From Physcomitrium patens (taxonomy: Eukaryota > Streptophyta > Bryopsida > Funariales > Funariaceae): a stretch of 64,000 nt of DNA. The stretch lies in the NCBI RefSeq assembly GCF_000002425.4, contig NC_037271.1, forward strand, positions 10,364,178-10,428,177, in the 5' to 3' direction. Positions 38,629-49,747 of the stretch are shown here, one piece after another. The notes beneath the pieces were generated by a model. It saw only the letters and a program-made list of their open reading frames with translations, had not been told where the DNA came from and made no database searches. The translations under genes and the position numbers were made by a program. Within the stretch, counting starts at the first letter, position 1, and each line of letters begins with the position of its first letter.

Positions 38629-39357
38629 TCAATCCTGATACTGCACTCCCAGTCCATGATGCTTGTTCCACTCTATGCTCATCCATATGATAGAACCCCC
38701 TGCGTTGAGAAAAAAACCAACCCTAATGTTATGCAGTGAACACTAACAAGTTCCCGAGAGACGCATAAGTGGAAAGCCAAAAACCCCACAAGATGGAAAA
38801 GATCATCTGTGAAATATCTGCAAGGCATGGCTGATTGAAATGGAGGGGAGGAATACGAGACCCGGTTACCTGCGAAGAAAAACAAGCTCGCCACATTCTT
38901 GACTGCCATGGTCTGGTAGATGAAGCACTCAATCAAGAAATACCCCAATGCGAACACGAAGGAGAGGAACGTCACGAGGTATAGAGCTTCGTTGTCGAGG
39001 TTGAAAGCGGTCATAACACACAGGAGACATGTCAATAGGGTCCAGACTCCGAATGTCCGCCCGTGCACATCCTGCACTGCAATCCAGCAACCTCACGAAT
39101 GTCACATAATCGGAACACGGATACTGTCAATACTCCGCATTGCTTCGAATGCCCACCACAGATTTATGAAAATGGTGGAAGTAAATAGAAGGGTATAACT
39201 CGCATTCGATTCTTGAGTAAGAGAGTTCAGTGCGCTTACTGGTTTTGAGCTTAGAGAAGACAGCGACGCGAAGCGCCCACACATTGAAGAAGCCGAAGTA
39301 GACCGCGGAGAGGCGGCAAAAACCCACAAACAACAACCAGATGCTCAGAGACTCCAT
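38629..39357 (-). CDS. ERG28: ERG28-like ER membrane scaffold of sterol C-4 demethylation
   Basis: Three exons on the minus strand, 39240-39357, 38870-39076 and 38629-38699, with GT..AG introns, give 131 residues, the usual length of plant ERG28. The first hydrophobic segment is SIWLLFVGFCRLSAVYFGFF; the family signature GRTFGVWTLLTC opens exon 2, followed by two more hydrophobic segments (LVTFLSFVFALGYFLIE and VASLFFFAGGSIIW). The short last exon reads GSIIWMSIEWNKHHGLGVQYQD and aligns with the W-x-x-x-E-W end of the Arabidopsis protein as I recall it. ERG28 has no catalytic motif: it holds the sterol 4-methyl oxidase, C-4 decarboxylase and 3-ketoreductase together at the ER. In Arabidopsis its loss leads to build-up of a C-4 carboxysterol that disturbs auxin transport. 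Start context is ACAATGG. Confidence 0.93.
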
Positions 39358-40464
39358 TGTAATCTTCCTCTCTGAACCACCGACGTGAAACGCAGAAAAA
39401 CCTCCCTCAATGAAGAGAATCCCACTTCCTGGACTTCTCTGCCTGTCCGAGAATGTTCGCAGAATCACATGAAGGACCTGAAAATGGAGCAGATCCCAAG
39501 AATTCGCCAACCACGTGCGAGGGACAAACGGACTTCTCCAGGGTGGGTTGCACGAAGGGACAGCACTAGTCCCGTAAGATCGACCTGGCCTATTTTGTAA
39601 TTTTTCATGTTTTTTACGCCCTGGAAAGTGAGTTTCATGTACTAGAATTTCGGAACTTCGGAGTGTAATGTTTACATCTCCTGGGAATCAGCTTTTCGGA
39701 ATAGATGATATTGAAGTATATAGACCATTTAGGAGATTCAGAATGTGGACCGAAACGCATGAAGATTTAAAAGGATAATTAGAAATACTTAAAAGCGAAG
39801 AAAATGACACACACAGAAAGTCATTTTCATCAGTAAAATAAGTTCCCCATTCCCTATATTTACTACTCAATCTTCAAATCATACCATTCAATAACAAGCA
39901 CTTATTTTAGAAGAAACTACGTTTTCTAGTTCAACAGTTTTAGTCAAATAAACTGCACATGGAACAAGAAGTTGGAGCAACATCACGGGCATGACAACTG
40001 GGCAGGAATTCTAGTTTCTAGTTTTCAGGTTTACAAAGTTACTTCAGATGCCTATCTTTATTCGAGAGGGAAACAGGTAATGAAGCAGAAGCTAGTTATC
40101 TATTTATAACAATTAGATATAATTTCTCGGCAAGCAGTGCATAGCTCACAGAAAATAAACGAGCAAGCCACAAAGGCATTTGCACATCATTGTGTTCCGC
40201 CAATACTAAAGATTGTATCGTACGCCCTCACTCCCTTTGGCTTGGTCCTTCATCAGAAACAGTTTTGTGTTGAAACAACCGTGTCTTGAGAGTACTTACT
40301 AAATGAATTGCAGGCACGTTCCAGCTGTGCATAATAGAGCCACTCTCCAGAATGTGAATACAGTAAAATAAAAAATAAAAAATAACTACATTGATTATCT
40401 TCCAATCCCTCCGTGGCCAATGCAAGCATATATTGTGACTAAGCTAGCAGTACTAGAATACAGT
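39358..40464. other. ERG28 upstream region and OCP3 3' flank
   Basis: The 250 bases next to the ERG28 ATG have higher GC and are probably its leader and promoter. The remainder is AT-richer and holds the likely 3' UTR of the upstream OCP3 gene. No further gene is supported. Confidence 0.5.
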
Positions 40465-42719
40465 TTAATTGGCACTTTCATCAATTTTCGGGGCATTCTC
40501 GAAGGACGACTTATTGGGTTGATTCTCCGCCCGTTTGTCGTCAAACCATTGCAATATCTTCTTGCGGGGAACGTGTGTCAAATTAACGAGGTTTTCAATC
40601 ATTGCGTTCTGCACCAGAAATTACAAACTGTTAATTCCTTACGCTGCGAGAGTTCACCAGTTCATTGCAATGACCTGGAACTTATCAAAACTAGATGTGA
40701 GTATGAAATGGCGAAACTGAACCCATCCAGATGCAATATTTATGAGATACGAATACAAATGAGTAGTTACTTCGTAGACTGGGCACAACGGAAAGTGACT
40801 GCAATAGTTCCTAGTAGGTGTTTTCCAATTACAAGTTTCTATCACATAGGTGGAATGCAAGGAAGGATGGAAGGAAAATGCAGTGCACTACTCGTCAGCA
40901 TGCAATACACTCTTGACGAACTCAAGAACGGCAAAATGGAGAGGAACAATGGAAGAGATGAAACACACAGCAGAGAGCAAAACTTTTCAATTCAAACTAT
41001 ACTGGAAAATGGTAAAAAGATCAGAGAAGTCAGAAGTATTTACCGATGGTCGAGTAGAATTCCGGTACACACGCTCAAATGTTGCTATGTGCTCCTTTTT
41101 CAATCTTTTGCTACCATGCCAGCTCCTAGGACTTTGAGGACCTCCGGAAGGGTTTAGCGGCGGCGCTGGTTGCTTCCGAGAGGCAGCAGCTACCTTCGGA
41201 GCTTTCTCAACTTTAGCCTCGGCACGCTCTGAAGCTTCTGCGACCTCGTTCTCTAATTCATCGCTCATGAGCAAAAGCTCTGGAGGTGGATTTCGAAGAA
41301 ACGAAAGGACATCCGCACGATCCATTCCGAGCTCTGCAGACAATATTTTCACCTGATGCAAGAGAAAACTGTTCCTCAGCATAAAAACAGAAGTTTGAAA
41401 CCTCGTCCACGTCCTAAACAACGCACGAGTAAAACAAATTTGCGCAGGTGGTCTCTAACATCAACATTCCACAGACAAGGTCTGCTGAAGAAAAAATCAG
41501 AAGAACATTTACTCACCAATGCTTATTTGTCTAAGCTATAATGATATTGCATCCCAAAATGCATGCAGAAAGATAAGATGAAGAACTTCGAAACATACAT
41601 ACTTAGGTTTGAGCAATGGGAGATGATTACATTAACATTTCGACGACCCTTCTCTGCTGCAGCAGCTAGCTTGCGAAGTTGCCACTTCTCCAGAGGCACC
41701 ATTCTTTCTTCATCTTCCTCGTCTTCGTCCTCAACCCCCTCTTCATCTTCGTCTTCTTCCTCTTGCTCCCCGCGATTATGAACAACAGAATCGTCAGAGT
41801 ACATACCATCTTTCATGAACATGTCCACTGTCTTAGGACCACTTTCTTCATCGTCTAACCCTTCAAATTCAAGGCCAGCTTCATCAAAAGCATCTTGAAG
41901 TTCCTTCGCCATTAGAGCCAACTCCTCTTCAGTAAACTCCTCGTCGTCACCGCTATCAGCAACTGATGATTCCAGATCCATCTCTAGTTGTGCAAAAAGG
42001 TCTTCCATTGCTCTTTCCAGTGCCGCATCATCATCGCCATCCTCTAGCACAGGGTTTGCTGGGGGTCTCTGAGTAGAGAGGGGAAAAACAAAAAAAATAA
42101 ATACAGGCATCGAAAACAAGAATGTGTAATCAATAGAACAGACAAACCAACTCCACGCTAATTTTGCAACTTTCACAATACCTTCTCAGAGACCATACTT
42201 TACTACCGAAGTAATAACACACAAACACTACATCAAAGAACCTCGAGATTCTAAATAAACACAGAACTACCTTCCGTTGAATTCGAGGCAAGAGATGAGC
42301 ATTTAGTCGGCTACCCAAATCACAAATTGACGTCGTATTACTCACTCGTTCAGATGGCTACTCAACGCACCATTCCTTGGAAACAGAAGCTCAACAGGAA
42401 GAGACTCCGCATGAAATTCGAACCGACGAAAAACGGTGAGACAAACCTGTTTTCTGGGAAACTTTTGACCGCTTCTTGGTTTCTTCCCACTTCCGGAGAA
42501 TCCCGAGGCCCTCCTTCCAACGGCAAATGCACCCACGTCGTTGCGTCCTGCGCTCTGTCTCAGCCCAGAGGCCCCATGAGTCGTGATCCAAGGCAGCTTA
42601 CAAAAACCCTTGCAGGTTCCAAAACTCCCCGAAATTGCAACCTCGCGGCTCAACCCCGGTTTAGAAGCAGAGGCACTCGCTGCAGCCACCGCGGGCAGCA
42701 TGCGTGCAGCAGCAGCCAT
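40465..42719 (-). CDS. OCP3: OCP3-like homeodomain protein with plastid-type N-terminus, 4 exons
   Basis: Exons 42447-42719, 41631-42068, 41044-41352 and 40465-40608 join in phase 0 throughout and give 387 residues. Residues 1-91 are rich in Ala/Ser/Arg and almost free of acidic residues, as in a chloroplast transit peptide. A strongly acidic region follows (LEDGDDDAALERAMEDLF, then an Asp/Glu run near 200), then GRRNVNVKILSAELGMDRADVLSFLRNPPPELLLMS across the second intron, a hallmark of OCP3. The homeodomain (about 319-371) starts KRLKKEHIATFERVYR and ends PRKKILQWFDDKRAEN, so Asp replaces the Asn of the canonical WFxNxR. Arabidopsis OCP3 was described as a regulator of defence and drought responses, and later reported in plastids with a role in ndhB RNA editing. 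The start context GCCATGGC is strong. The ERG28 gene lies about 1.1 kb downstream on the same strand. Confidence 0.93.
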
Positions 42720-44241
42720 GGCTCCCCAAATCTCCCCACCCCCTCACTAAACCCAAAACCCGAGAGAGACCAAACCTTCAGCTCCCTCTGCGACGACGTT
42801 ATCCAGTGCCCCACAACGCTGTTCCTCGAAAGCGCTGAATTCAGCAGCAGTTACCTGCCCAAAAGGGTATCAATCTATCTATGTGTATACCCTGTCTAGA
42901 TACGGGTATAAGTATTAGAACCCAGGGAGAAGGGCAAGTAGGGCATCCAGTGCAGAGGGTTACTTTGTGCTGCCATACTTCTCCTTTTTTGCATTTTCTT
43001 TTGCCTTTTCCGACCACTGGATTTAAGTTTTTTATTTTGTAGAAGATATACTTCATTATCATTGTGCATGATTTCAATGTGCAATGTATAGCACATCTTA
43101 ATGTTTAACAAGATCCATTTTATTTTTTATTTTTTAAAGATGAATAAGTATTATTAGTAATATTGAAAAGAAATACTAGTTATTGAATAATCATTTTTTG
43201 TTATTTAAATCATTGGAGTGTTTTTCAATCAGCTTCTGAATGCGTATGTTTATATATATTTATATATTTATATATTCACACACATATATACAAAATTACA
43301 CTTGTATTCTTTGAGTTGGAGTGAGAGTCTGCAAAGTCTCTTCAAATCAATTCAAACCTCCTTTTTGACACGAACATTTTCTTTAGAATGAAATTACTTG
43401 AGGGTAGGTAGAAGTACTGCAAGTCATGAACTACTTTATCCGCTTGATTACTGTTTTGGTTGCTTCATTTTCATTTGTGCTACAATCGTGTTACAGCTTT
43501 GAGCATTTCGAAGTAGAATTTCCAAGCATTGCCACGTAAGAATTCTGTAGTTTTATCAAAAAAGTTGACTTTAACAGATAAAGATAATAATAAATCTATT
43601 GACTATGTGAAGGAAATAGGGCATAACCACATTTTATTTTAATATTCATGATGCCAATAGCCCCTTAGTACCTCAATACACAATGTTTAAACAAAAGTAT
43701 TGATATCAAAGACTGTAAAAGCATAATCACGTCAATTAAATTATATCAGTGTTTTCTAGAATCACTTAACATGTTGATGGATGTTAAGTGGAGAAGAAAA
43801 AAAAGATGCATGTTAATTGGAGTTAACCCAGAAAGCACACATAGTGCCTCGAAGAGAGCAGGTTAAAATTATGAAGGAACTCACAAAACTAAGCATTACT
43901 TGCTGCATCGCTAAGCATCAATTGTGCTATTAAGAGATAAGTAACTGTAGATTGTAAACCATCCCAGATGTTCAGCTAGCAATCTATGGTTATGACCCCT
44001 TCCCATGTAGAATATACGGCCGCGCCAACATTCTAAAACTTTCGCCAAGAGATTATTACTGAAACACCCAGCACAGCTTCTCCGGCAGGGATACGGAGAG
44101 CCTAAAACAAGACGTAAGTTGAATAATATCACCACAATTATGAGAAGCTTGTCTTTTCCTCACAGGACAAAACTCACTTTGTTTGAACTGATTAAGGAGC
44201 TAACTTCTCAAAAATTTCGTACATGCTGCGTGTTTGAAGAA
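42720..44241. other. OCP3 promoter side and F-box gene 3' flank
   Basis: The first 180 bases next to the OCP3 ATG are GC-rich and pyrimidine-biased (its leader). From 43050 to 43900 the DNA is AT-rich with a TA-rich stretch near 43250-43290. The remainder is probably F-box gene 3' UTR. No additional gene is seen. Confidence 0.5.
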
Positions 44242-45897
44242 CTAGGAGGAAACGTCCAGCGTGGGATCCAGGAACAAGCCCCGAGTGGAGAACTTCAGAA
44301 AGCTCATACTGAGAGGGCACTTGGGAAGCCACCTCCATTCAGTCCGTGTCTTTGAGAAATCACACAACAGCACCTGCAAAATACCCAGTTGTGAGTTAAT
44401 ACTGTATTATGTTAGTCGTGGTGAGTTTGATGGTTCTCTCGACACAGGCTCTGCAATAATTTGAGCTATGTAAATGTCACAATATTTGGAACAAACTAGA
44501 TACCTGAGTGTGAGAATCCTTGTAGAAGTAAACCAGGTCGCCATGTCCAGCGCACTTGAGATCTGAGGAAGCCTTGTCTTTGAAGAAGACCTGAAAATAT
44601 TCGTGGGGCATTTTCTCCACCTCCACCCACTGCTTTTTCTCGCCCTTAACCTGCTTCAACTCCCAGAAGTAAATGTGTTCACAAGTCCGTTCTGGACCAA
44701 TCCCGCCCACCAGAAACAGCCGATTCCGGCGCTGTATGAGGAACGAACAGGAGAGGAACTCAGGTGGGGGTACTGCAACCTCATTCCACGTCGCCGTCTT
44801 CAAGTCATACGCAATGATACTGTATGGTCGCCCAGATGTAAGGCAGTACAGAGCCCCGTCAGAGAAGACTGTCTTCGACGTCCACCAAGTAATACGCACT
44901 GTAAACTCCTTGCACACGTTGCCTGTGACCTGCCAGAACAAGGAAATTGCACCTGTATGTGAGTTTAATTACAGCTAATCCGAAAATTCATCTAACCAAA
45001 AATAATACGAAAAGGACATCCAGTTTGTGTGCTACTATTCAACTTAATAGAATTGTCGAGGAAACGATGAGTGCCACAAACTCTTGTCAAATGGCAAATG
45101 AGCTCCCAAGTAAAGTGAATAGCACTGAATAAACAAACCTGCCAAGAATTAGTCAAGGAATCGTAAACCTCGGTGGTGCACTCGTATTCACCACCTTGAC
45201 AAGTTCCACCAGCAACAACAATCTTGTAGCTATCGGTGCGCTTATCTTCATAAACACCTACAAGAGAATTCAATCTCTTGTGGATCATAGGTGGGAGTTC
45301 CCGCCAAGCCCTGGTGATTGGGTTACATATTGCCAACATTCCCGCGTTTGTTATACCCCCTCTCACAAGCAGCAAGCCTTTAACTGCTGTCAGAGGAAAC
45401 CTCATGTGGGCAGGTAGAAAGGTGAGGGGGAAGTTGTGCCAACGATTTTGCACTGGGTCATAGGCGCTTGTGTTGTCCCTGCCAAAAGCAGCAAAATCGG
45501 TTCAATGACTCTTTGCTACTCAGTAGGTATGTGAGCAATTCTATCCACTTGAATAATCTTGTGTATAAACGTTCAGAAAACAGAAGTGCATGTCCATGGG
45601 AGACACATACCGGCAATTGAATGAGGAACACATGAAGAACCACGGAGGACCCCGAGATTCCATTTCTAGGTACATCCTGTTGAAGCTCGTAGACTTGATA
45701 GTGGTATCCCATGACTTGGACACGCACCGAAGAGGGTACAAGTTGACAATTGGCAGACAAAGTAGGATCCTGTCTACTAGCTCTCCATGTAATCGTCCCC
45801 AGATAGCAGGATCCATCGTGGATTCACTACCCTCTTCATCCTTTTCAGGGGACTCCTCAGTCTGTTCAGATCCGAGCTTTGTGATAGAAAGCTCCAT
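44242..45897 (-). CDS. F-box/kelch-repeat protein, 4 exons
   Basis: Exons 45611-45897, 45139-45478, 44504-44929 and 44242-44373 have GT..AG introns and join in frame to 394 residues. A short acidic N-terminus (MELSITKLGSEQTEESPEKD) precedes the F-box, MDPAIWGRLHGELVDRILLCLP to about residue 75, which binds SKP1 in an SCF ubiquitin ligase. The rest is a kelch/galactose-oxidase-like propeller with blades such as VRGGITNAGMLAICNPITRAW, VVAGGTCQGGEYECTTEVYD, IIAYDLKTATWNEV and LFLVGGIGPERTCEHIYFWE. The segment TVRITWWTSKTVFSDGALYCLTS is strongly conserved in the plant At5g15710-like F-box group, to which I assign it. MDPAIW at residue 28 is an alternative start. The target protein is unknown. Confidence 0.9.
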
Positions 45898-47700
45898 TCG
45901 CACTTGCACTGTGTTGAGGCGTGGTTCATCATAAAATAGGCAAAACAGCAGTGCAAGCCTACCACTCGTACGAAACAGGAGACTGGTGGGTTGAGAGAGA
46001 GAATGGTCTTCTGTAACAAAACTCAGTGCGGTATGAGATCCGATATGTGCCAGGAGTCGGCTATGCGTATGAACTTCCACGAGCGTTGCGTGTATGGAGA
46101 TGTGCCATACCACGACCTCTTAGGTCTGCAAGGTGGTGATGAAAACAGCCCCAGATTACTGGAACGCAAGCCGGGCACGCAAATGCTTGATGTCTCTTCG
46201 AAGGCCAGGGTTGCTTCAAAATCTTCAGGAGATAGCGGTGCCTTCAAGAGTAAGACACAACATGGTGAAGTGTGGTAGTAAGGCTTCAAACTTTTCTTCA
46301 ATATCAAGAAGTCCTACAGTGGAAAATTGAATGAACCTTCTGCGCTCCGCAACAACGAAACAGTTAGCTGGTTGATTTACCCCGTAACACCGGAGGAAGA
46401 AGGGAAAGACAACACACACACGCACGCACACACCCAATGTCAAAGGGCCATTCCCAGAAACACAACCACGTCAAAAACTATGGAATCCAATGATGGAAGC
46501 GAGTGAATCGATGCAGCAACGGTCAATGAATCAAGTAGAAGCTATAAAAAGTATTTATGATAGTCAATCGAAGTGAGTTAAAATACATCATATGGCTATT
46601 TCAGGACTCGAGAGTAGATTCAGTAGTCAATATTGGCGGGATACGGACAACGGAAGTTCTCGAAGATGCATCACCTACATAAAGACACCTCAGCACAGTG
46701 ACACTGTGCAGAACTATGCACAGCAAAAACGCGGTTTCGTACCGGAGACTCGAGTGCAACAACTGCATGGTCGTATGCAGTACCATACATCAAAACCTCG
46801 AAGTCTATCAAAGCATTCGAACAATTCTTCAAAGAAAATGAGATGATGCTGAGCGAGAAACTCAAATCCTGTGAAATTCTTCACCAGAACTTCTAACATA
46901 CTATAGCGTCGCGTTCCTTCCAGATCCGGTCCTCTCCAATGCAAGCTCTCGCCGCACTTTCCCACACAAAACACAGACCACTCGAAACCGAGAAGCTTTT
47001 CAAAAGTCCGACATTCTGACACAGCTAACACCAGGGAGGGAGGGGTGAACTACAAACCTCACATTAGAAACAGCCAAGAAAAAAATTGACCCTACGCACC
47101 TTTCGGTAGTCCAACAAAGCCTCCTACGCGGAGACAGGACTGCACCACTCGGCAGCAAGCTCACCAGGCGATAGCCGAGGCACCAAACCCAACGCGGAGA
47201 CCCATCAACAGCGTACAACCACAACCGTGACGGAACTCGGACAAGCTCGGTGGTCGACCTGAATTGAAATCGCTTGGCATAGAGTAGGACACTAAGGATG
47301 CTCCATAACTGCTGCTAGACACCAACCCGCGGTGAATGTTGCGATCTGAGATACTCCTCGGGCAACAGCGTACCTCCAGAGACAAAGCAACGGAGGGGAG
47401 AAAAAATGGGAAGCAGGAAGGCTGGGAGTATATAGTGGACTACAGATGCTCCATAATTGCTGCTATCTGCCCGGCGGTGGCGTCGTCTTCCTCGTGGTTT
47501 TGCTTCCGTCTTCCCCCCGCTTCTCGGGGAGACAACGTAAAACCAACCCTTTAAAAAACACCCATAAAAGAGAAAAAGGCAATGTTGATGGTGGCCATAG
47601 CTCGGGAGGCTACAGCGACGACTATGGTGAGTATTTCGATGCGCGAGAAAGCCACGCGTAGCCGGTCCAGATAAGCGTGGTCAGTTCAAGCCCTAATTTT
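45898..47700 (-). promoter_or_regulatory. Upstream region and probable long leader of the F-box gene
   Basis: GC is moderate to high over 1.8 kb, yet only short overlapping ORFs occur on both strands and none resembles a protein. A 5' leader, perhaps with an intron, plus promoter is the simplest reading. An AC-rich run lies at 46411-46434. Confidence 0.45.
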
Positions 47701-48860
47701 TACACCCTAATTTACCCCACTCCTCTGGTTGTGCTACATTGTTGTTTTATTTTGTTTTAGTTCTTGAGATTTCAAGGGCTTGTTTCGTAAAAGTTTTTGG
47801 TTCTCATTTTTCAAATTTTGGGTTGTTTGAATATTTGTTTCATGAATTTTACTGCTTGTAACATAAGAAACCATTTTCAGTGATCTTGTGAGATTTGGAT
47901 GAATGGTTTCAACCTTGAGGTAAAACTCGACTCTTGTAGAGTAAAAACTTATTGCATGAATGATTTGCTTGTTCTTGTTGCTGAGCACAAGTCCATTAGT
48001 CACAAGTTCAAGTATACCTTACTATTGGAACATGCATTAAACTTGCCATTATTCTAACATTTGAAGTTTTGATAATTTTGCAAGTTGTTGTGTATTGTAA
48101 CTTCCATTCCGTGAAGCTAATATATATCTTTGGATGTTTGTTTCAGAAAACTTAACGAAAACATTTGGTATATGTATGAGCCACCAGAATTTAGCAGCCA
48201 TTTGTTTGGCAACACCTAAAAGCATATAAGTTCTGTACAGTAAACATTGTTTTTGGACAATGACATACTTCACAGTGCTGTTAAAACTATCAGGCAACAT
48301 GTACTGCACAAGTCATCGACCAAAGATTTTATATTCAAAACATTTTCATATTTTAAATGTTTGGGAAAACAAGTTGCTAAAGAAGATAGAATTTTCTCAT
48401 CTACAAATTGCTTAACAATTCACAGGTGTACAATTGATATTTATGGCTCTACCATTCTTCCATGCGCTACATTACATATTTTGTATATATAAAAATAAAA
48501 TTAGGGGAATGTTAAATAGACTCATGTTTTTACCAAATTGACCTACCCATGATGAAGAATATGGTATTTGTGGTGAATGTGGTTGGTTTTCATTGTTTTT
48601 GGATCCAATAGTGGAAAAATGAATCTCGAGGGTTCTCTTATACATGCTTATTTTTTTCTTATTCATGATGGTTGAGTAAATTTAGTAAAAACGTGGGTCT
48701 ATTTAACATTCTGGCATATATATATATATATATATTTAGGGGACGAAGTGACAACTGCACCTCACTCAAAAGTCCAGATTAATTTCACTTGACCTTAATT
48801 AAGCATCAAATTTTGCTGTTATTATTATTGTTTTATTAATTTCTATCCCCGCAACCAGAA
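47701..48860. other. Intergenic DNA, no gene seen
   Basis: AT-rich with short ORFs only. A TA microsatellite lies at about 48716-48737. Confidence 0.55.
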
Positions 48861-49200
48861 GAGAACGGTACCCCGAGCACTTCGGAGTTTGTAAAAGTCC
48901 ACGTTAATAGGTCGAACGGGGCACGAAGACAGGAGGACCGTCGGATTTAGGTGCCGTTGAAGGCATCTGGCCCATGACCGCATCACCATTTGGCTGTCGG
49001 AAACCACGAAATCGCGGGTGCCCGGCCGATTGGTGCCACGGACCCTTCATGTGGATGCTCACCCGCGCTGACGTGGCTTAGATTCACGAAGGTGCTTCCT
49101 AAGAAGCTTCCCCTGGGATACCACTCACCATGAAGTTAACATCCACAGTGGTCCGATTTTTCATCCTTCTGTTCATTACCAAGATTGGCTTGTAGGGTTA
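48861..49200. other. Orphan GC-rich island
   Basis: About 340 bases of clearly higher GC lie inside AT-rich DNA. No ORF of useful length exists on either strand. It holds an ACGT-type element TGACGTGG at 49069-49076 and, on the minus strand, a CCAAT box (ACCAATCGG) near 49028. It looks like a promoter or a CpG-containing relic without a visible gene. Confidence 0.5.
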
Positions 49201-49383
49201 ATACCCCCCCTGTTGAATACGAATGAAGAGTGGAAGTAGATGAAATACAACTTCATCAACTGTTCATTCATTAGTCATATTTTGTGATGAACAACCAAAA
49301 CCCATGTTTTTAAAATATTCGTATTATAATTTTAATGACGACATTTGCAAATTTATTTTATTTAAACATATTTTCTCATAATA

Positions 49384-49420
<37 letters not shown>

Positions 49421-49710
49421 CAAACCCCAACAAAAAAAACCACACATTAAGTTCTTTCAACTATAAGCTTGTTTGTTTCTTTGAAACTTGAGTTTCCATA
49501 TATGTATATATATATATATATATATAGAAACATTTAAACCTTTTTTTATCGTATCTATTTATGTTTTAAACCATTTTGAAATGAAATCACCGCCAATAAC
49601 ATCAAAAGATTGTTAATAAAAATAAAAGAAAATTAATGGCATACTTACATGCTCTTACATAAGTGTTTACTATGATCTATTATTTCTCAAAGAGTACGTT
49701 TATCCAAAAT

Positions 49711-49747
<37 letters not shown>

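Noticed and set aside
41563-41781. Ser-rich plus-strand ORF
   Set aside because: Antisense shadow of the acidic Asp/Glu stretch of OCP3.
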